Positions 56,524-64,000 of a stretch of 64,000 bases of DNA are shown in pieces. Under the pieces are notes generated by a model. The model searched no databases. It saw nothing but the letters and a program-made list of their open reading frames with translations, and had not been told where the DNA came from. Position 1 is the stretch's first letter. Each line of letters opens with the position of its first letter. Location: positions 104,833 to 168,832 of the forward strand of contig NZ_JADDOL010000007.1 in NCBI RefSeq assembly GCF_016906305.1, given 5' to 3'. The DNA is from Alloalcanivorax marinus. Its GTDB lineage: Bacteria; Pseudomonadota; Gammaproteobacteria; Pseudomonadales; Alcanivoracaceae. The translations under genes were made by a program, and so were the position numbers.

Positions 56524-56991
56524 ATGAAAGGTCATCCGGACGTGATCGAATGTCTGCAGGAACTGCTGCGCGGCGAGCTGGCCGCCCGCGACCAGTACTT
56601 CCTGCATTCGCGCCAATACGAGGACCAGGGCTACGGCAAGCTCTACGAGCGCATCCACCACGAGATGGAAGAGGAAACCCAGCACGCCGACGCCATTCTG
56701 CGCCGCCTGCTGTTCCTGGAAGGCACCCCGGACATGAGCCCGCACCCGATGAAGCCGGGGCACACGGTGATGGAAATGCTGGAAGCGGACCTGCGGCTGG
56801 AATACGAAGTGCGTGAGAACCTGGCCAACGCCATCGCCCTGTGCGAATCGGTGCGCGACTACGTCACCCGTGACATGCTGCGCCAGCAGCTCGCCGACAC
56901 CGAGGAAGACCACACCCACTGGCTGGAACAGCAACTGCGCCTGATCAAGCACATCGGCGAGGAAAACTACCGCCAGTCCCAGATGTCCTAA
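56524..56991 (+). CDS. bfr: Bacterioferritin subunit lacking the heme methionine
   Basis: This 155-residue protein begins [20 protein letters not shown] and aligns with E. coli Bfr without gaps through LFLEG. Ferroxidase ligands Glu 18, Glu 51 and His 54 ([11 protein letters not shown]) and later Glu/His in [13 protein letters not shown] are present. The heme-ligating Met 52 is replaced by Thr. It therefore resembles the non-heme (alpha-type) subunits that in other bacteria assemble with a heme-binding partner. It stores iron as a 24-mer. Confidence 0.93.
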   Translation: MKGHPDVIECLQELLRGELAARDQYFLHSRQYEDQGYGKLYERIHHEMEEETQHADAILRRLLFLEGTPDMSPHPMKPGHTVMEMLEADLRLEYEVRENLANAIALCESVRDYVTRDMLRQQLADTEEDHTHWLEQQLRLIKHIGEENYRQSQMS

Positions 56992-57004
56992 GCCCGCCTC
57001 GCCA

Positions 57005-57030
57005 GCCGGCGCGCTCCCGCGCGCCGGCCT
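57005..57030 (+). terminator. Hairpin terminator after bacterioferritin gene
   Basis: GCCGGCGCGC and GCGCGCCGGC form a perfect 10-bp stem with a TCCC loop, 14 bases past the stop. Only a weak T-rich tail (CTTCATGCTT) follows. Confidence 0.6.
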
Positions 57031-57120
57031 TCATGCTTCCCGTTCCTCTTTGCTCCATTCGCCAGTGACACCGCCGGTACCCGCGCGGTAATGTGAGGTG
57101 TCGGAACCCGGAGCCCTCCT

Positions 57121-57330
57121 ATGAATTCGCACATTCGAGATCTTCCCGTCGACCAACGCCTTCGTCTGGTGGAGGACCTTTGGGACAGCATTGCGGCGGA
57201 CCAGGGCAATGTGGAGCTGACCGACGCCCATCGCCAGGAACTCGACCGCCGCCTGGACGCTTACCATCAGGACCAGCTTCCCGGCGCGGACATGCTTGAA
57301 GTGCTGGATAGGGTACGCAATCGGCTATGA
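57121..57330 (+). CDS. Addiction module antitoxin (TIGR02574-like)
   Basis: This 69-residue protein begins MNSHIRDLPVDQRLRLVEDLWDSIA, the standard opening of putative addiction module components, with LTDAHRQELDRRLDAYHQD after it. It binds and neutralises the RelE/ParE toxin encoded next. The stop overlaps the toxin ATG. Confidence 0.85.
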   Translation: MNSHIRDLPVDQRLRLVEDLWDSIAADQGNVELTDAHRQELDRRLDAYHQDQLPGADMLEVLDRVRNRL

Positions 57331-57623
57331 CTCACACCGTCCGGATTCGCCCGGACGCCGAGTGGGATCTTGAAGACGCTGCCCGATGGTATGAATCTCA
57401 GCAGCAGGGACTGGGGCAAGCCTTCCTGAACTCGGTGTCCGAAACCCTGCATTTGATCCAGGAAAATCCCCTCGCTTTCCCCCGGGTCCACCGGGACTCC
57501 CGCCGCGCTCTCATACGCAAATTCCCTTTCGGCGTGCATTTTGTTATTTCTGAAGACGCCGTCGTCGTGATCGTCGTCATGCACGGCAGCCGCGACCCCC
57601 GGCGTTGGAAAATTCGGACCTAG
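57327..57623 (+). CDS. RelE/ParE family toxin
   Basis: This 98-residue protein has VRIRPDAEWDLEDAARWYESQQQGLGQAF, then PLAFPRVHRDSRRALIRKFPFGVHFVI and a terminal VVMHGSRDPRRWKIR. These are the features of ParE/RelE-type toxins. It acts on gyrase or ribosome-bound mRNA; which cannot be told. It is coupled by ATGA to the antitoxin. Confidence 0.88.
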   Translation: MTHTVRIRPDAEWDLEDAARWYESQQQGLGQAFLNSVSETLHLIQENPLAFPRVHRDSRRALIRKFPFGVHFVISEDAVVVIVVMHGSRDPRRWKIRT

Positions 57624-57981
57624 TGGTCATCTCGGTCGAATGACCGGGCTCATGGAAGGCTTTCTGAAATAAGAAGGCGCCCCGAAGGGCGCCGTTGCTC
57701 GATACGATGGAGAATGATGTCGTGTCGAGCCGCCACACGGGTGGTCACATCCGTGCTGAGCCATGGACGCGCGACCTTGAGAGCCTGCCCTTCCGCGCTA
57801 TTTACGGCAACGGCCAGATAGAAATAATTTGTATACCGCCCGCCACGACCCGCCCCAAGCTCTTCTTCTGAGTAAAAAATAACCACTTTGCCCTAATGCC
57901 CCTTTTTGTATAGCGGCGTAGCATGCTTGTCCCGTGGAACGGACCGGAAAACGCACAAGAACGCACAAGAGGGATATTGGC
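57624..57981. other. Non-coding stretch before the second WecA-like gene
   Basis: It holds a hairpin GGCGCCC-CGAA-GGGCGCC (57676-57693), whose minus-strand side ends in TTCTTATTT and may be a terminator for that strand. An ops-like sequence lies at 57914-57926. A 78-codon minus-strand frame runs through the hairpin and matches nothing I know. Confidence 0.5.
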
Positions 57982-59036
57982 GTGGACGTGGAGGTACTGG
58001 GACCCTTTCTCGTGCCGTTGAGCAGCGCGCTGGCTGCCTTCGGCTTTCTGCCACTGGCCCGCCGGGCCGGATTCGTCGATCACCCCAACGCGCGCAAACA
58101 GCACGGCATGCCGGTGCCTTTGATCGGCGGTGTGGTGGTGTTCGTGGGCCTGATCATGGCCGGTCTCACCACCGGGCTGTGGCGCGGCGAAGGCTGGGGC
58201 TGGTTTCTGGCCGCGGCGGTGGTGCTGACCGCCATCGGTACCCTGGACGATATCTTCGATCTCAGCGCCCGCTGGCGGTTCCTGTGGCAGGGCATCACGG
58301 TGGCCCTGGCCTGCGCCGCGTCCGGGGTCTATATCGAGACGCTGGGGGCCCTGTTCGGCGGCGGCGCGGTGATGCTGGCCGGGTTGACCGGGCTGGGTTT
58401 CACCGTGCTGTGCGCCCTGGCCTGCATCAACGCCTACAACATGATCGATGGCATCGACGGCCAGGCCGGCGGGGTCACGCTGCTCACCCTGGCCGGAGTG
58501 GCGATTCTGTCGGCGGCGGCGGGGCACAATGGCACAGGGCTGTTCGCGGCGCTGGCCTGCCTGGCGCTGCTCACCTATCTGATGTTCAACCTGGAAATTC
58601 CGCTGCTCAGGGGCTGGAAGATGTTCCTGGGCGACGGCGGCTCCACCTTGCTGGGTTTTCTGGTGCTGTGGCTGGTGGTGGCCGGCAGCCAGCGTGACGG
58701 CAGTTTCCCGCCGATCGTGGCGGTGTGGCTGGTGGGCGTGCCGATCCTGGATATGCTGGCGGTGTTCGCGCGCCGTCTGCTGGCGGGCGCTCGCCGTTCA
58801 GCGCCGACCGCACTCACATCCACCACCTGTTGCTCGACCGCGGGCTCCATCCCCGACAGGCGCTGATCAGGGTGATGGCGATGCACGGCGCCATGGTGGC
58901 GTTCGGCGTGGCCGGCACCCTGGCCGGCTGGTCGGAGCTGACCCTGACTCTTGGCACCTTCGTGGCCGCCGCTTTCTATTTCTCCCTGAGCTTCCTGTTG
59001 GGCCGGCCCCGGCTGCCCGTGGCGGAACGCCTCTGA
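57982..59036 (+). pseudogene. WecA-like glycosyl-1-phosphate transferase, second copy, frameshifted
   Basis: From GTG 57982 (VDVEVLGPFLVPLSS) the frame closely parallels the intact copy at 54899: GTLDDIFDLSARWRF, YNMIDGIDGQAG, KMFLGDGGSTLLGF. Near 58786-58790 one C is missing from GGGC-CGCTCGCCG, and the frame is lost. The remaining GRSPFSADRTHIHHLLLDRG ... SFLLGRPRLPVAERL continues in another frame to 59036. The broken frame would end at 58866 without the HIHH motif. A recent inactivation or a sequencing error are both possible, because the rest is well conserved. GAGGGA precedes the GTG. Confidence 0.82.
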
Positions 59037-59141
59037 CCGTATCGGTGATCGCGGCGGGAACGGGGCGGCTCCTAAAGGGCAGGGCGGATGTGCTATTCTC
59101 GCGCCTCTCCTGAATACCACCCGACCCGGCGTCATCTGCCT

Positions 59142-60332
59142 ATGCTCAATGGACCCTTTCCCCCCTGGCCGTCCTTCACCGAGGAAGAAGCGGACGCGGT
59201 GCGCCGCGTGCTGTTGTCCAACCGGGTGAACTACTGGACCGGCGACGAAGCCCGCCAGTTCGAGCGGGAATTCGCCGCCTTCGCCGGCACCGAACACGCC
59301 GTCGCCGTGGCCAACGGCACCGTGGCCCTGGAGCTGGCCCTGCGGGCGCTGGGCCTGGGGCCCGGTGACGAGGTGGTGGTGCCGCCGCGCACCTTCGTGG
59401 CCTCCGCCAGCGCGGTGATCAATGTGGGTGCCACGCCGGTGTTCGCCGACATCGACCGGGACAGCCAGAATCTCACCGCCGCCACCGTGGAAGCGGTGCT
59501 GACGCCGCGTACCCGGGCGGTGGTGGCGGTGCATCTGGCCGGCTGGCCCTGCGACATGGACGCGCTGATGGAGCTGGCCCGGCGCCACGATCTGCGCGTG
59601 GTGGAAGACTGCGCCCAGGCCCACGGCGCCACCTGGAACGGCCGCCCGGTGGGCGGCCTCGGCGACGTGGGCTGCTGGTCGTTCTGCCAGGACAAGATCA
59701 TGTCCACCGGCGGCGAGGGCGGCATGATCACGGTCAACGACCGGGCGCTGTGGTCGCGGATCTGGAGTGCCAAGGACCATGGCAAAAGCTGGGCGGAGGT
59801 CTACGAGCGCGACCACCCGCCGGGGTTCCGCTGGCTGCACGAGGGCCTGGGCACCAACGCCCGGCTCACCGAGATGCAGGCGGTGATCGGCCGCCTGCAG
59901 CTGGCGCGCATGGCGGAGTGGACCCGTATCCGCCGGGCCCATTGCGACACCCTCTGGCACGCCGCCCGCGCCATGCCCGGGCTGCGCGTGCCCTCGCCGC
60001 CGGCGGCGGTGGGGCACGCCGGCTACAAAGCCTACGTGTTCGTGGAGCCGGCGGCGCTGGCCCCGGGCTGGGACCGGGACCGAATCATGAATGAGGTAGT
60101 GGCCCGGGACGTGCCCTGTTTTTCCGGGTCCTGCTCCGAGGTGTACCTGGAAAAATGCTTCCAGGAACGCGGCCTGGGGCCGGCGGCGCCGCTGCCGGTG
60201 GCCCGGGAACTGGGCGAGACCAGCCTGATGTTCCTGGTGCACCCGACCCTGGACGAGAGCCACCTGGCGCGCACCGTCGAGGCGCTGGGCGAGGTCATGG
60301 CGCAAGCGACCGGCGCAAGCGAGCCGCGGTGA
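59142..60332 (+). CDS. DegT/DnrJ/EryC1 (sugar) aminotransferase
   Basis: This 396-residue PLP enzyme begins MLNGPFPPWPSFTEEEADAV and shows GTEHAVAVANGTVALELALRALG, VEDCAQAHGATW and the PLP-lysine motif SFCQDKIMSTGGEGGM. GTNARLTEMQAVIGRLQL is the usual helix near the C-terminal half. The family aminates 4-keto sugars on nucleotide carriers. With the following dehydratase it could make a UDP-4-amino-4,6-dideoxy-HexNAc; no acetyltransferase is seen nearby. ATG 59142 is chosen for alignment with the family start. Confidence 0.9.
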   Translation: MLNGPFPPWPSFTEEEADAVRRVLLSNRVNYWTGDEARQFEREFAAFAGTEHAVAVANGTVALELALRALGLGPGDEVVVPPRTFVASASAVINVGATPVFADIDRDSQNLTAATVEAVLTPRTRAVVAVHLAGWPCDMDALMELARRHDLRVVEDCAQAHGATWNGRPVGGLGDVGCWSFCQDKIMSTGGEGGMITVNDRALWSRIWSAKDHGKSWAEVYERDHPPGFRWLHEGLGTNARLTEMQAVIGRLQLARMAEWTRIRRAHCDTLWHAARAMPGLRVPSPPAAVGHAGYKAYVFVEPAALAPGWDRDRIMNEVVARDVPCFSGSCSEVYLEKCFQERGLGPAAPLPVARELGETSLMFLVHPTLDESHLARTVEALGEVMAQATGASEPR

Positions 60333-60398
60333 CATTTTGCTGAAATTTACAAAAACCTCTGCTAACGTGCGGTTTTTCCTGGCATTCCACGGTCCGAG

Positions 60399-62339
60399 AT
60401 GAATTCACCCCTGCTGCAACGTGTGGGCGCACGTCTGCTGCGCAGCGCCCGCTGGCAAAAGCGCGCCATCATGCTGGTGGCGGACGCGCTGGCGTTGCCG
60501 GTGCTGCTGTGGATGGCGTTCGCGTTGCGGTTCAGCAGTTTTCTGGTGCCGGTGGAGCCGCTGTGGCTGATCGCCGCCTGCGCCCTGGTGCCGGTGGGCT
60601 TCCTTTACGCCTGCGGCTTCTATCGCTCCATCGTCCGTTATCAGGGCACCGAGGCGGTGTGGCCGGTGCTGTTCGGCATGTCCGGCTCGGTGGTCACCCT
60701 GGCCGCCATGGTCTACATGACCAATGCCTGGCTGCCACGCTCGATCCTGGTGATCTTCTGGGTGCTGGCGGTGCTCTATCTGGGCGTCAGCCGTACCCTG
60801 GCCCGCCGCTTCCTGCTCAACGCCATGGCCAACAATCCCAACCGGGAACCGGTGGCGGTGTTCGGCGCCGGGTCCGCTGGCGCCCAGCTGGTGCGGGCCC
60901 TGCAGGCGGGCCGCGAGCTGCAGCCGGTGATGGTGGTGGACGATTCCCGCAGCAAGCAGGGCACGCTGCTGTCCGGCGTGGAAGTGGGCGACCGGGACCG
61001 GCTGCGCCAGCTGGTGGCGGCGGGGCGGGTGCGCTCGGTGCTGCTGGCCATGCCGTCGCTGCCGCGCCACCGGCGCATGGCGCTGGTCACCTGGCTGGAA
61101 ACCCTGGACGTGCGCGTGCAGACGGTGCCCACCTTCGCCGACATCGCCACCGGCAAGGCCCGCCTGGACGAGATCAAGGACGTGGCCATCGAGGATCTGC
61201 TGGGCCGCGATCCGGTGCCGCCCCGGGAAGACCTGCTCAGTTACTGCATCCGCGACAAGAGCGTGCTGGTGACCGGCGCCGGCGGGTCCATCGGCTCGGA
61301 GCTGTGCCGCCAGATTCTGCTGATCGGCCCGCGCCGGCTGATTCTGTTCGAACAGAGCGAAGTGGCGCTGTACGACATCGAGCGGGAGCTGCGCGACAAG
61401 ATCAAGCTGGCCGGCCGCCATATCGAGCTGATCCCGGCGTTGGGCTCGGTGGTCAACCGGGGCCATGTGCGGCGTCTGTGCGAGGCCCATGGCGTGGACA
61501 CGCTTTATCACGCCGCCGCCTATAAACATGTGCCGATCATCGAGGACAATCCGGTGGCCGGCCTGCGCAACAACGTGCTGGGCACCCTGGAAGCGGCGGA
61601 GGGCGCGGAGGCCGCCGGGGTCAAGCATTTCATTCTGATTTCCACGGACAAGGCGGTGCGGCCCACCAACGTGATGGGCGCCACCAAGCGCTTCGCGGAA
61701 CTGTTGCTGCAGGGCATGGCCGCGCGCGGCAGCGCCACGGTGTTCTCCATGGTGCGCTTCGGCAATGTGCTGGGCTCCTCCGGATCGGTGGTGCCGCTGT
61801 TCCGTGACCAGATTACCCGGGGCGGGCCGGTCACCGTCACCCACCCGGATGTGATCCGTTATTTCATGACCATCCCGGAAGCGGCCCAGTTGGTGATCCA
61901 GGCCGGCGCCATGGCCCGCGGCGGCGAGGTGTTCGTGCTGGATATGGGCGAACCGGTGCGCATCCTGGACCTGGCCCACGCCATGGTGCGCCTGATGGGC
62001 CTTACCGTGCGTGACGAGCATCATCCGGACGGCGACATCGAGATCGTATTTTCCGGCCTGCGGCCCGGCGAAAAGCTGTACGAAGAGTTACTGATCGGTG
62101 AGTGCGCCAGCGGCACCCGCCACGAAATGATCATGCAGGCCAGCGAGGAAATGCTCGGCATGGAGCAGTTGCGGGCCGCGCTGGACGCTTTCCGGGTGGC
62201 GCTGGAACGCGGCGACGGCGAGGCGGTCAAGGCGCTGCTGCGCGAGCACGTGGTCGGTTACCGTGGCGCGCCGCCGGCGCTGGTGGGTCCGGTTCCGGCG
62301 CCCGCCGACGACACCGTGGCTGCCCGACCGCTGCACTAA
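60399..62339 (+). CDS. Membrane-bound nucleotide-sugar 4,6-dehydratase/epimerase (WbpM/CapD/PglF-like)
   Basis: This 646-residue protein has four N-terminal membrane helices, a first Rossmann-like domain (AVFGAGSAGAQLVRALQ) and the catalytic SDR domain from VLVTGAGGSIGSELCRQ (about residue 288). The latter carries YHAAAYKHVPIIEDNP, LISTDKAVRPTNVMGATKR and RFGNVLGSSGSVVPLF. These are the motifs of WbpM/PglF UDP-GlcNAc C4,6-dehydratases; the active residues replace YxxxK by an MGATK arrangement. Its product suits the upstream aminotransferase. The C-terminal 60 residues are Pro/Ala rich. Confidence 0.93.
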   Translation: MNSPLLQRVGARLLRSARWQKRAIMLVADALALPVLLWMAFALRFSSFLVPVEPLWLIAACALVPVGFLYACGFYRSIVRYQGTEAVWPVLFGMSGSVVTLAAMVYMTNAWLPRSILVIFWVLAVLYLGVSRTLARRFLLNAMANNPNREPVAVFGAGSAGAQLVRALQAGRELQPVMVVDDSRSKQGTLLSGVEVGDRDRLRQLVAAGRVRSVLLAMPSLPRHRRMALVTWLETLDVRVQTVPTFADIATGKARLDEIKDVAIEDLLGRDPVPPREDLLSYCIRDKSVLVTGAGGSIGSELCRQILLIGPRRLILFEQSEVALYDIERELRDKIKLAGRHIELIPALGSVVNRGHVRRLCEAHGVDTLYHAAAYKHVPIIEDNPVAGLRNNVLGTLEAAEGAEAAGVKHFILISTDKAVRPTNVMGATKRFAELLLQGMAARGSATVFSMVRFGNVLGSSGSVVPLFRDQITRGGPVTVTHPDVIRYFMTIPEAAQLVIQAGAMARGGEVFVLDMGEPVRILDLAHAMVRLMGLTVRDEHHPDGDIEIVFSGLRPGEKLYEELLIGECASGTRHEMIMQASEEMLGMEQLRAALDAFRVALERGDGEAVKALLREHVVGYRGAPPALVGPVPAPADDTVAARPLH

Positions 62340-62528
62340 CCGCCGTACATCAGTCTTTACATCCCTTCACTGAAATTCCCCTTCCTCTTCGTTAGTCTCT
62401 CACTGTTTATTCACCTCGGCGCTCGCATGATGCGCGCCTCTAGCTTATTGATTTGATGTGAATCAGGGAAACAATTGGTTACTGTATGTACAAAATCGGT
62501 GTTTTTCTGTACGCTCTGCGCCGTGAGC

Positions 62529-62552
62529 AAAGTGTGAGCAATATCACACTTT
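62529..62552. promoter_or_regulatory. CRP/Vfr-type binding palindrome upstream of the cellulose genes
   Basis: AAAGTGTGA-GCAATA-TCACACTTT has perfect 9-base arms with the exact CRP core TGTGA-N6-TCACA. It ends 33 bases before the ATG at 62586. Confidence 0.7.
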
Positions 62553-62585
62553 TTTCATTCTTCCGAGCTGCGGGATAAAAAAGTA

Positions 62586-63056
62586 ATGACAAAGCCCTAT
62601 GACGAGCAGGCTGGTTTCAGGAAGAAGGCGGGGGAAAAGGATTTCAAAATCAGACGCGTAGGTGGCCGGTCCCAGCCTGCCGCCGAGCCCGCGCGTGACT
62701 CCGGATGGACGCTGCTGGATCAGGTGGCCGGTAAAAAACCGGCGCCGGCGTCCACGGCGGAGCCGGAGGTGCCGGCCATGGCGGCCCAGAGCAGTCCGTT
62801 CGCCAGCGCCGCGCCGGCCCCGGTGGCCGCGGCCGCCACGGCGTCCGCCGTGCCCGCCGGCGCCGCCAGGCCGGCGGAACCGGTGGACGAGCCGGCCGCG
62901 CGGCCGCGCTTTCGCTCCCTGCTGTCCGGCCAGCCGGAACACGCCACGGAAGCGGTCAGCGGCGCCTATAACGGCACGCCACTCAAGGCCCTGTTACGCC
63001 GCATCGCCGAGCGTCAGGCGATGAACCGGCCGTCCGGGTTTGATGAATGGCGTTAA
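62586..63056 (+). CDS. Cellulose biosynthesis accessory protein, BcsP-like (tentative)
   Basis: This 156-residue protein has a basic N-terminus (FRKKAGEKDFKIRRVGG), a long Ala/Pro-rich low-complexity middle and a C-terminal LKALLRRIAERQAMN helix. Small proteins with such a disordered middle sit directly before bcsQ in several proteobacterial cellulose operons. It overlaps bcsQ by 10 bases. The call rests on position and general build. No enzymatic motif is visible. Confidence 0.6.
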   Translation: MTKPYDEQAGFRKKAGEKDFKIRRVGGRSQPAAEPARDSGWTLLDQVAGKKPAPASTAEPEVPAMAAQSSPFASAAPAPVAAAATASAVPAGAARPAEPVDEPAARPRFRSLLSGQPEHATEAVSGAYNGTPLKALLRRIAERQAMNRPSGFDEWR

Positions 63057-63841
63057 TCTCGGTTGTCTCCCCCAAGGGCGGCGTGGGCAAGACCACCTGC
63101 GTCGCTAATCTGGCCTACGGCATCCGTCGCCTCGGTTACCGCGTGGTGGTGGTCGACTTCGACGCCCAGAACGCCCTGCGTCTGCATTTCGGCGTGCCAC
63201 TGAGCGACGGCGACGGCTATGTGCACGACGCCGTGGAGACCGACGACTGGCGCACCCTGGCGCGGCCGGTGGCGGAAGGTGTGTACCTGCTGGCCTATGG
63301 CGACGTGCCCCGCGAGGAACGGCGCGCCTTTGACCGGGCCCTGGAGCAACCCGGCTTTCTGGAGCGCCCCCTGTCGTCGCTGACCGCCACGCCGGGCACG
63401 GTGGTGATCGCCGACCTGCCGCCCGGCGACTCCAACGCCCTGTGGGCGGTGAGCCGGCTGGCGGACCTGCGCATCACCGTGCTGCTGGCCGATTCCGCCT
63501 CCGTCTCCCTGTTGCCCCGAGTGGAAGAAGGGCACTTTTACCCCGAGGACGTGCCCGCCGGCAGCCACCACGGCTATGTGCTGAACCAGGTCGATCCGCG
63601 GCGGCGGCTGAATACGGAAATCACCGATTTCATCGCCCGGCGCCACGGCAGTGAGCTGCTCGGGCTGATCCACCACGACGAGGCCTTTCCCGAGGCCAAC
63701 AGCCGGCAGCGATCGGTGTTCGAGCAAGCGCCCAACTCCAGAGGCGCGGCGGACATCTCCCGTTGCGTGGCGCGTATACTTGAACAATTGGCGGAAATGG
63801 ACGGGACCGCCGTGGTTGAGGTGCCGGGCGGCGCTTCCTGA
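63047..63841 (+). CDS. bcsQ: Cellulose biosynthesis protein BcsQ (ParA/MinD-like ATPase)
   Basis: This 264-residue ATPase begins MALISVVSPKGGVGKTTCVANLAYG, a deviant Walker A with the signature lysine, and continues VVVVDFDAQNALRLHFGVPL and GTVVIADLPPGDSNAL. The DFDAQNALRLHFG segment is specific for the YhjQ/BcsQ group. In enterobacteria BcsQ helps localise and activate the cellulose synthase complex. The rest of the bcs operon would follow outside the window. Confidence 0.9.
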   Translation: MALISVVSPKGGVGKTTCVANLAYGIRRLGYRVVVVDFDAQNALRLHFGVPLSDGDGYVHDAVETDDWRTLARPVAEGVYLLAYGDVPREERRAFDRALEQPGFLERPLSSLTATPGTVVIADLPPGDSNALWAVSRLADLRITVLLADSASVSLLPRVEEGHFYPEDVPAGSHHGYVLNQVDPRRRLNTEITDFIARRHGSELLGLIHHDEAFPEANSRQRSVFEQAPNSRGAADISRCVARILEQLAEMDGTAVVEVPGGAS

Positions 63842-63850
63842 GGGTTTTGA

Positions 63851-63967
63851 ATGACAGCCAGGTCGGATCGGGGGAAGACCCTTCGCGGGCGAGTAATGTT
63901 GATTCTGGCGGTGTTGTTGGCGACACCGCCTTTGTTCTTTTTTATGGGTATCCGGATTAAGTGGTAG
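63851..63967 (+). CDS. Small single-helix membrane protein in the cellulose operon
   Basis: A 38-residue frame: basic MTARSDRGKTLRGR, a hydrophobic helix VMLILAVLLATPPLFFFMG and a basic end RIKW. GAGGG lies 7 bases before the ATG, overlapping the bcsQ stop, and the gap to bcsQ is 9 bases. It may correspond in role to the small BcsF-type membrane protein, but similarity cannot be judged by eye. Confidence 0.5.
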   Translation: MTARSDRGKTLRGRVMLILAVLLATPPLFFFMGIRIKW

Positions 63968-64000
63968 ATGGAGCCCCCTTGCTCCTTCGAACCCTTAACT

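Noticed and set aside
57650..57886. 78-codon minus-strand gene
   Set aside because: The frame runs through a terminator-like hairpin, has no convincing family match and no clear ribosome site.

Overview
The window reads as a chromosomal segment of a GC-rich gammaproteobacterium. The dnaX-ybaB-recR start, RfaH with an ops element, Wza/Wzb/Wzc/Wzi capsule genes and Pseudomonas-like REP palindromes all point that way. The overall style suits a marine Alcanivorax-like lineage, but the genus is only an inference. Most genes are GC-rich by eye. A block at about 34.96-44.95 kb is clearly AT-richer and looks like a transferred, serotype-specific cassette.

Layout: (1) 0-1.6 kb, end of dnaX, ybaB, recR. 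(2) 1.7-11.3 kb, an ABC-transporter-type polysaccharide locus: galE, a permease with a TPR domain fused in front, its ATPase, a sulfotransferase, two galactofuranosyltransferase-like GT2 enzymes, glf, and a convergent initiating sugar-phosphate transferase. This suggests a galactofuranose-containing, possibly sulfated, surface galactan. (3) 11.4-27.1 kb, mostly housekeeping: a PHP-domain lipoprotein, another lipoprotein, tRNA-Asn, aspC, uvrB, a Cys-rich copper-binding protein, a solute-binding protein coupled to a CDF transporter, a quinone reductase, a YigZ/IMPACT protein, a SLC13 permease with cysC, and a GlyGly-CTERM protein. REP palindromes punctuate this stretch and supply several stop codons.

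(4) 27.1-44.7 kb, a Wzx/Wzy capsule operon. rfaH sits at its head, followed by an exact ops element, then ugd, wzi, wza, wzb, wzc, a decayed UDP-glucuronate epimerase, and the AT-rich cassette: wzx, two sulfotransferases, five glycosyltransferases and a wzy-like polymerase. The capsule is predicted to contain uronic acid and sulfate; the SLC13-cysC pair could supply PAPS. (5) 45-53.3 kb, an accessory hot spot. Fragments of one GT4 gene recur as direct repeats between a two-gene module with a degenerate ImmA/IrrE-like protein, a MazF/PemK-type toxin pair, a remnant HicA-like/DNA-binding pair, Rpn nuclease 5' fragments, a hypothetical protein/MBL-beta-CASP pair, and an AbiEii-type pair behind a 27-bp perfect hairpin.

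(6) 53.3-62.3 kb, more polysaccharide genes: an O-antigen ligase-like protein, two closely related WecA-like transferases (the second frameshifted) separated by bacterioferritin and a RelE/ParE pair, a DegT aminotransferase and a WbpM/CapD-like dehydratase. (7) 62.3-64 kb, the start of a cellulose operon: a BcsP-like protein, bcsQ and a 38-residue membrane protein, behind a perfect CRP/Vfr-type palindrome.
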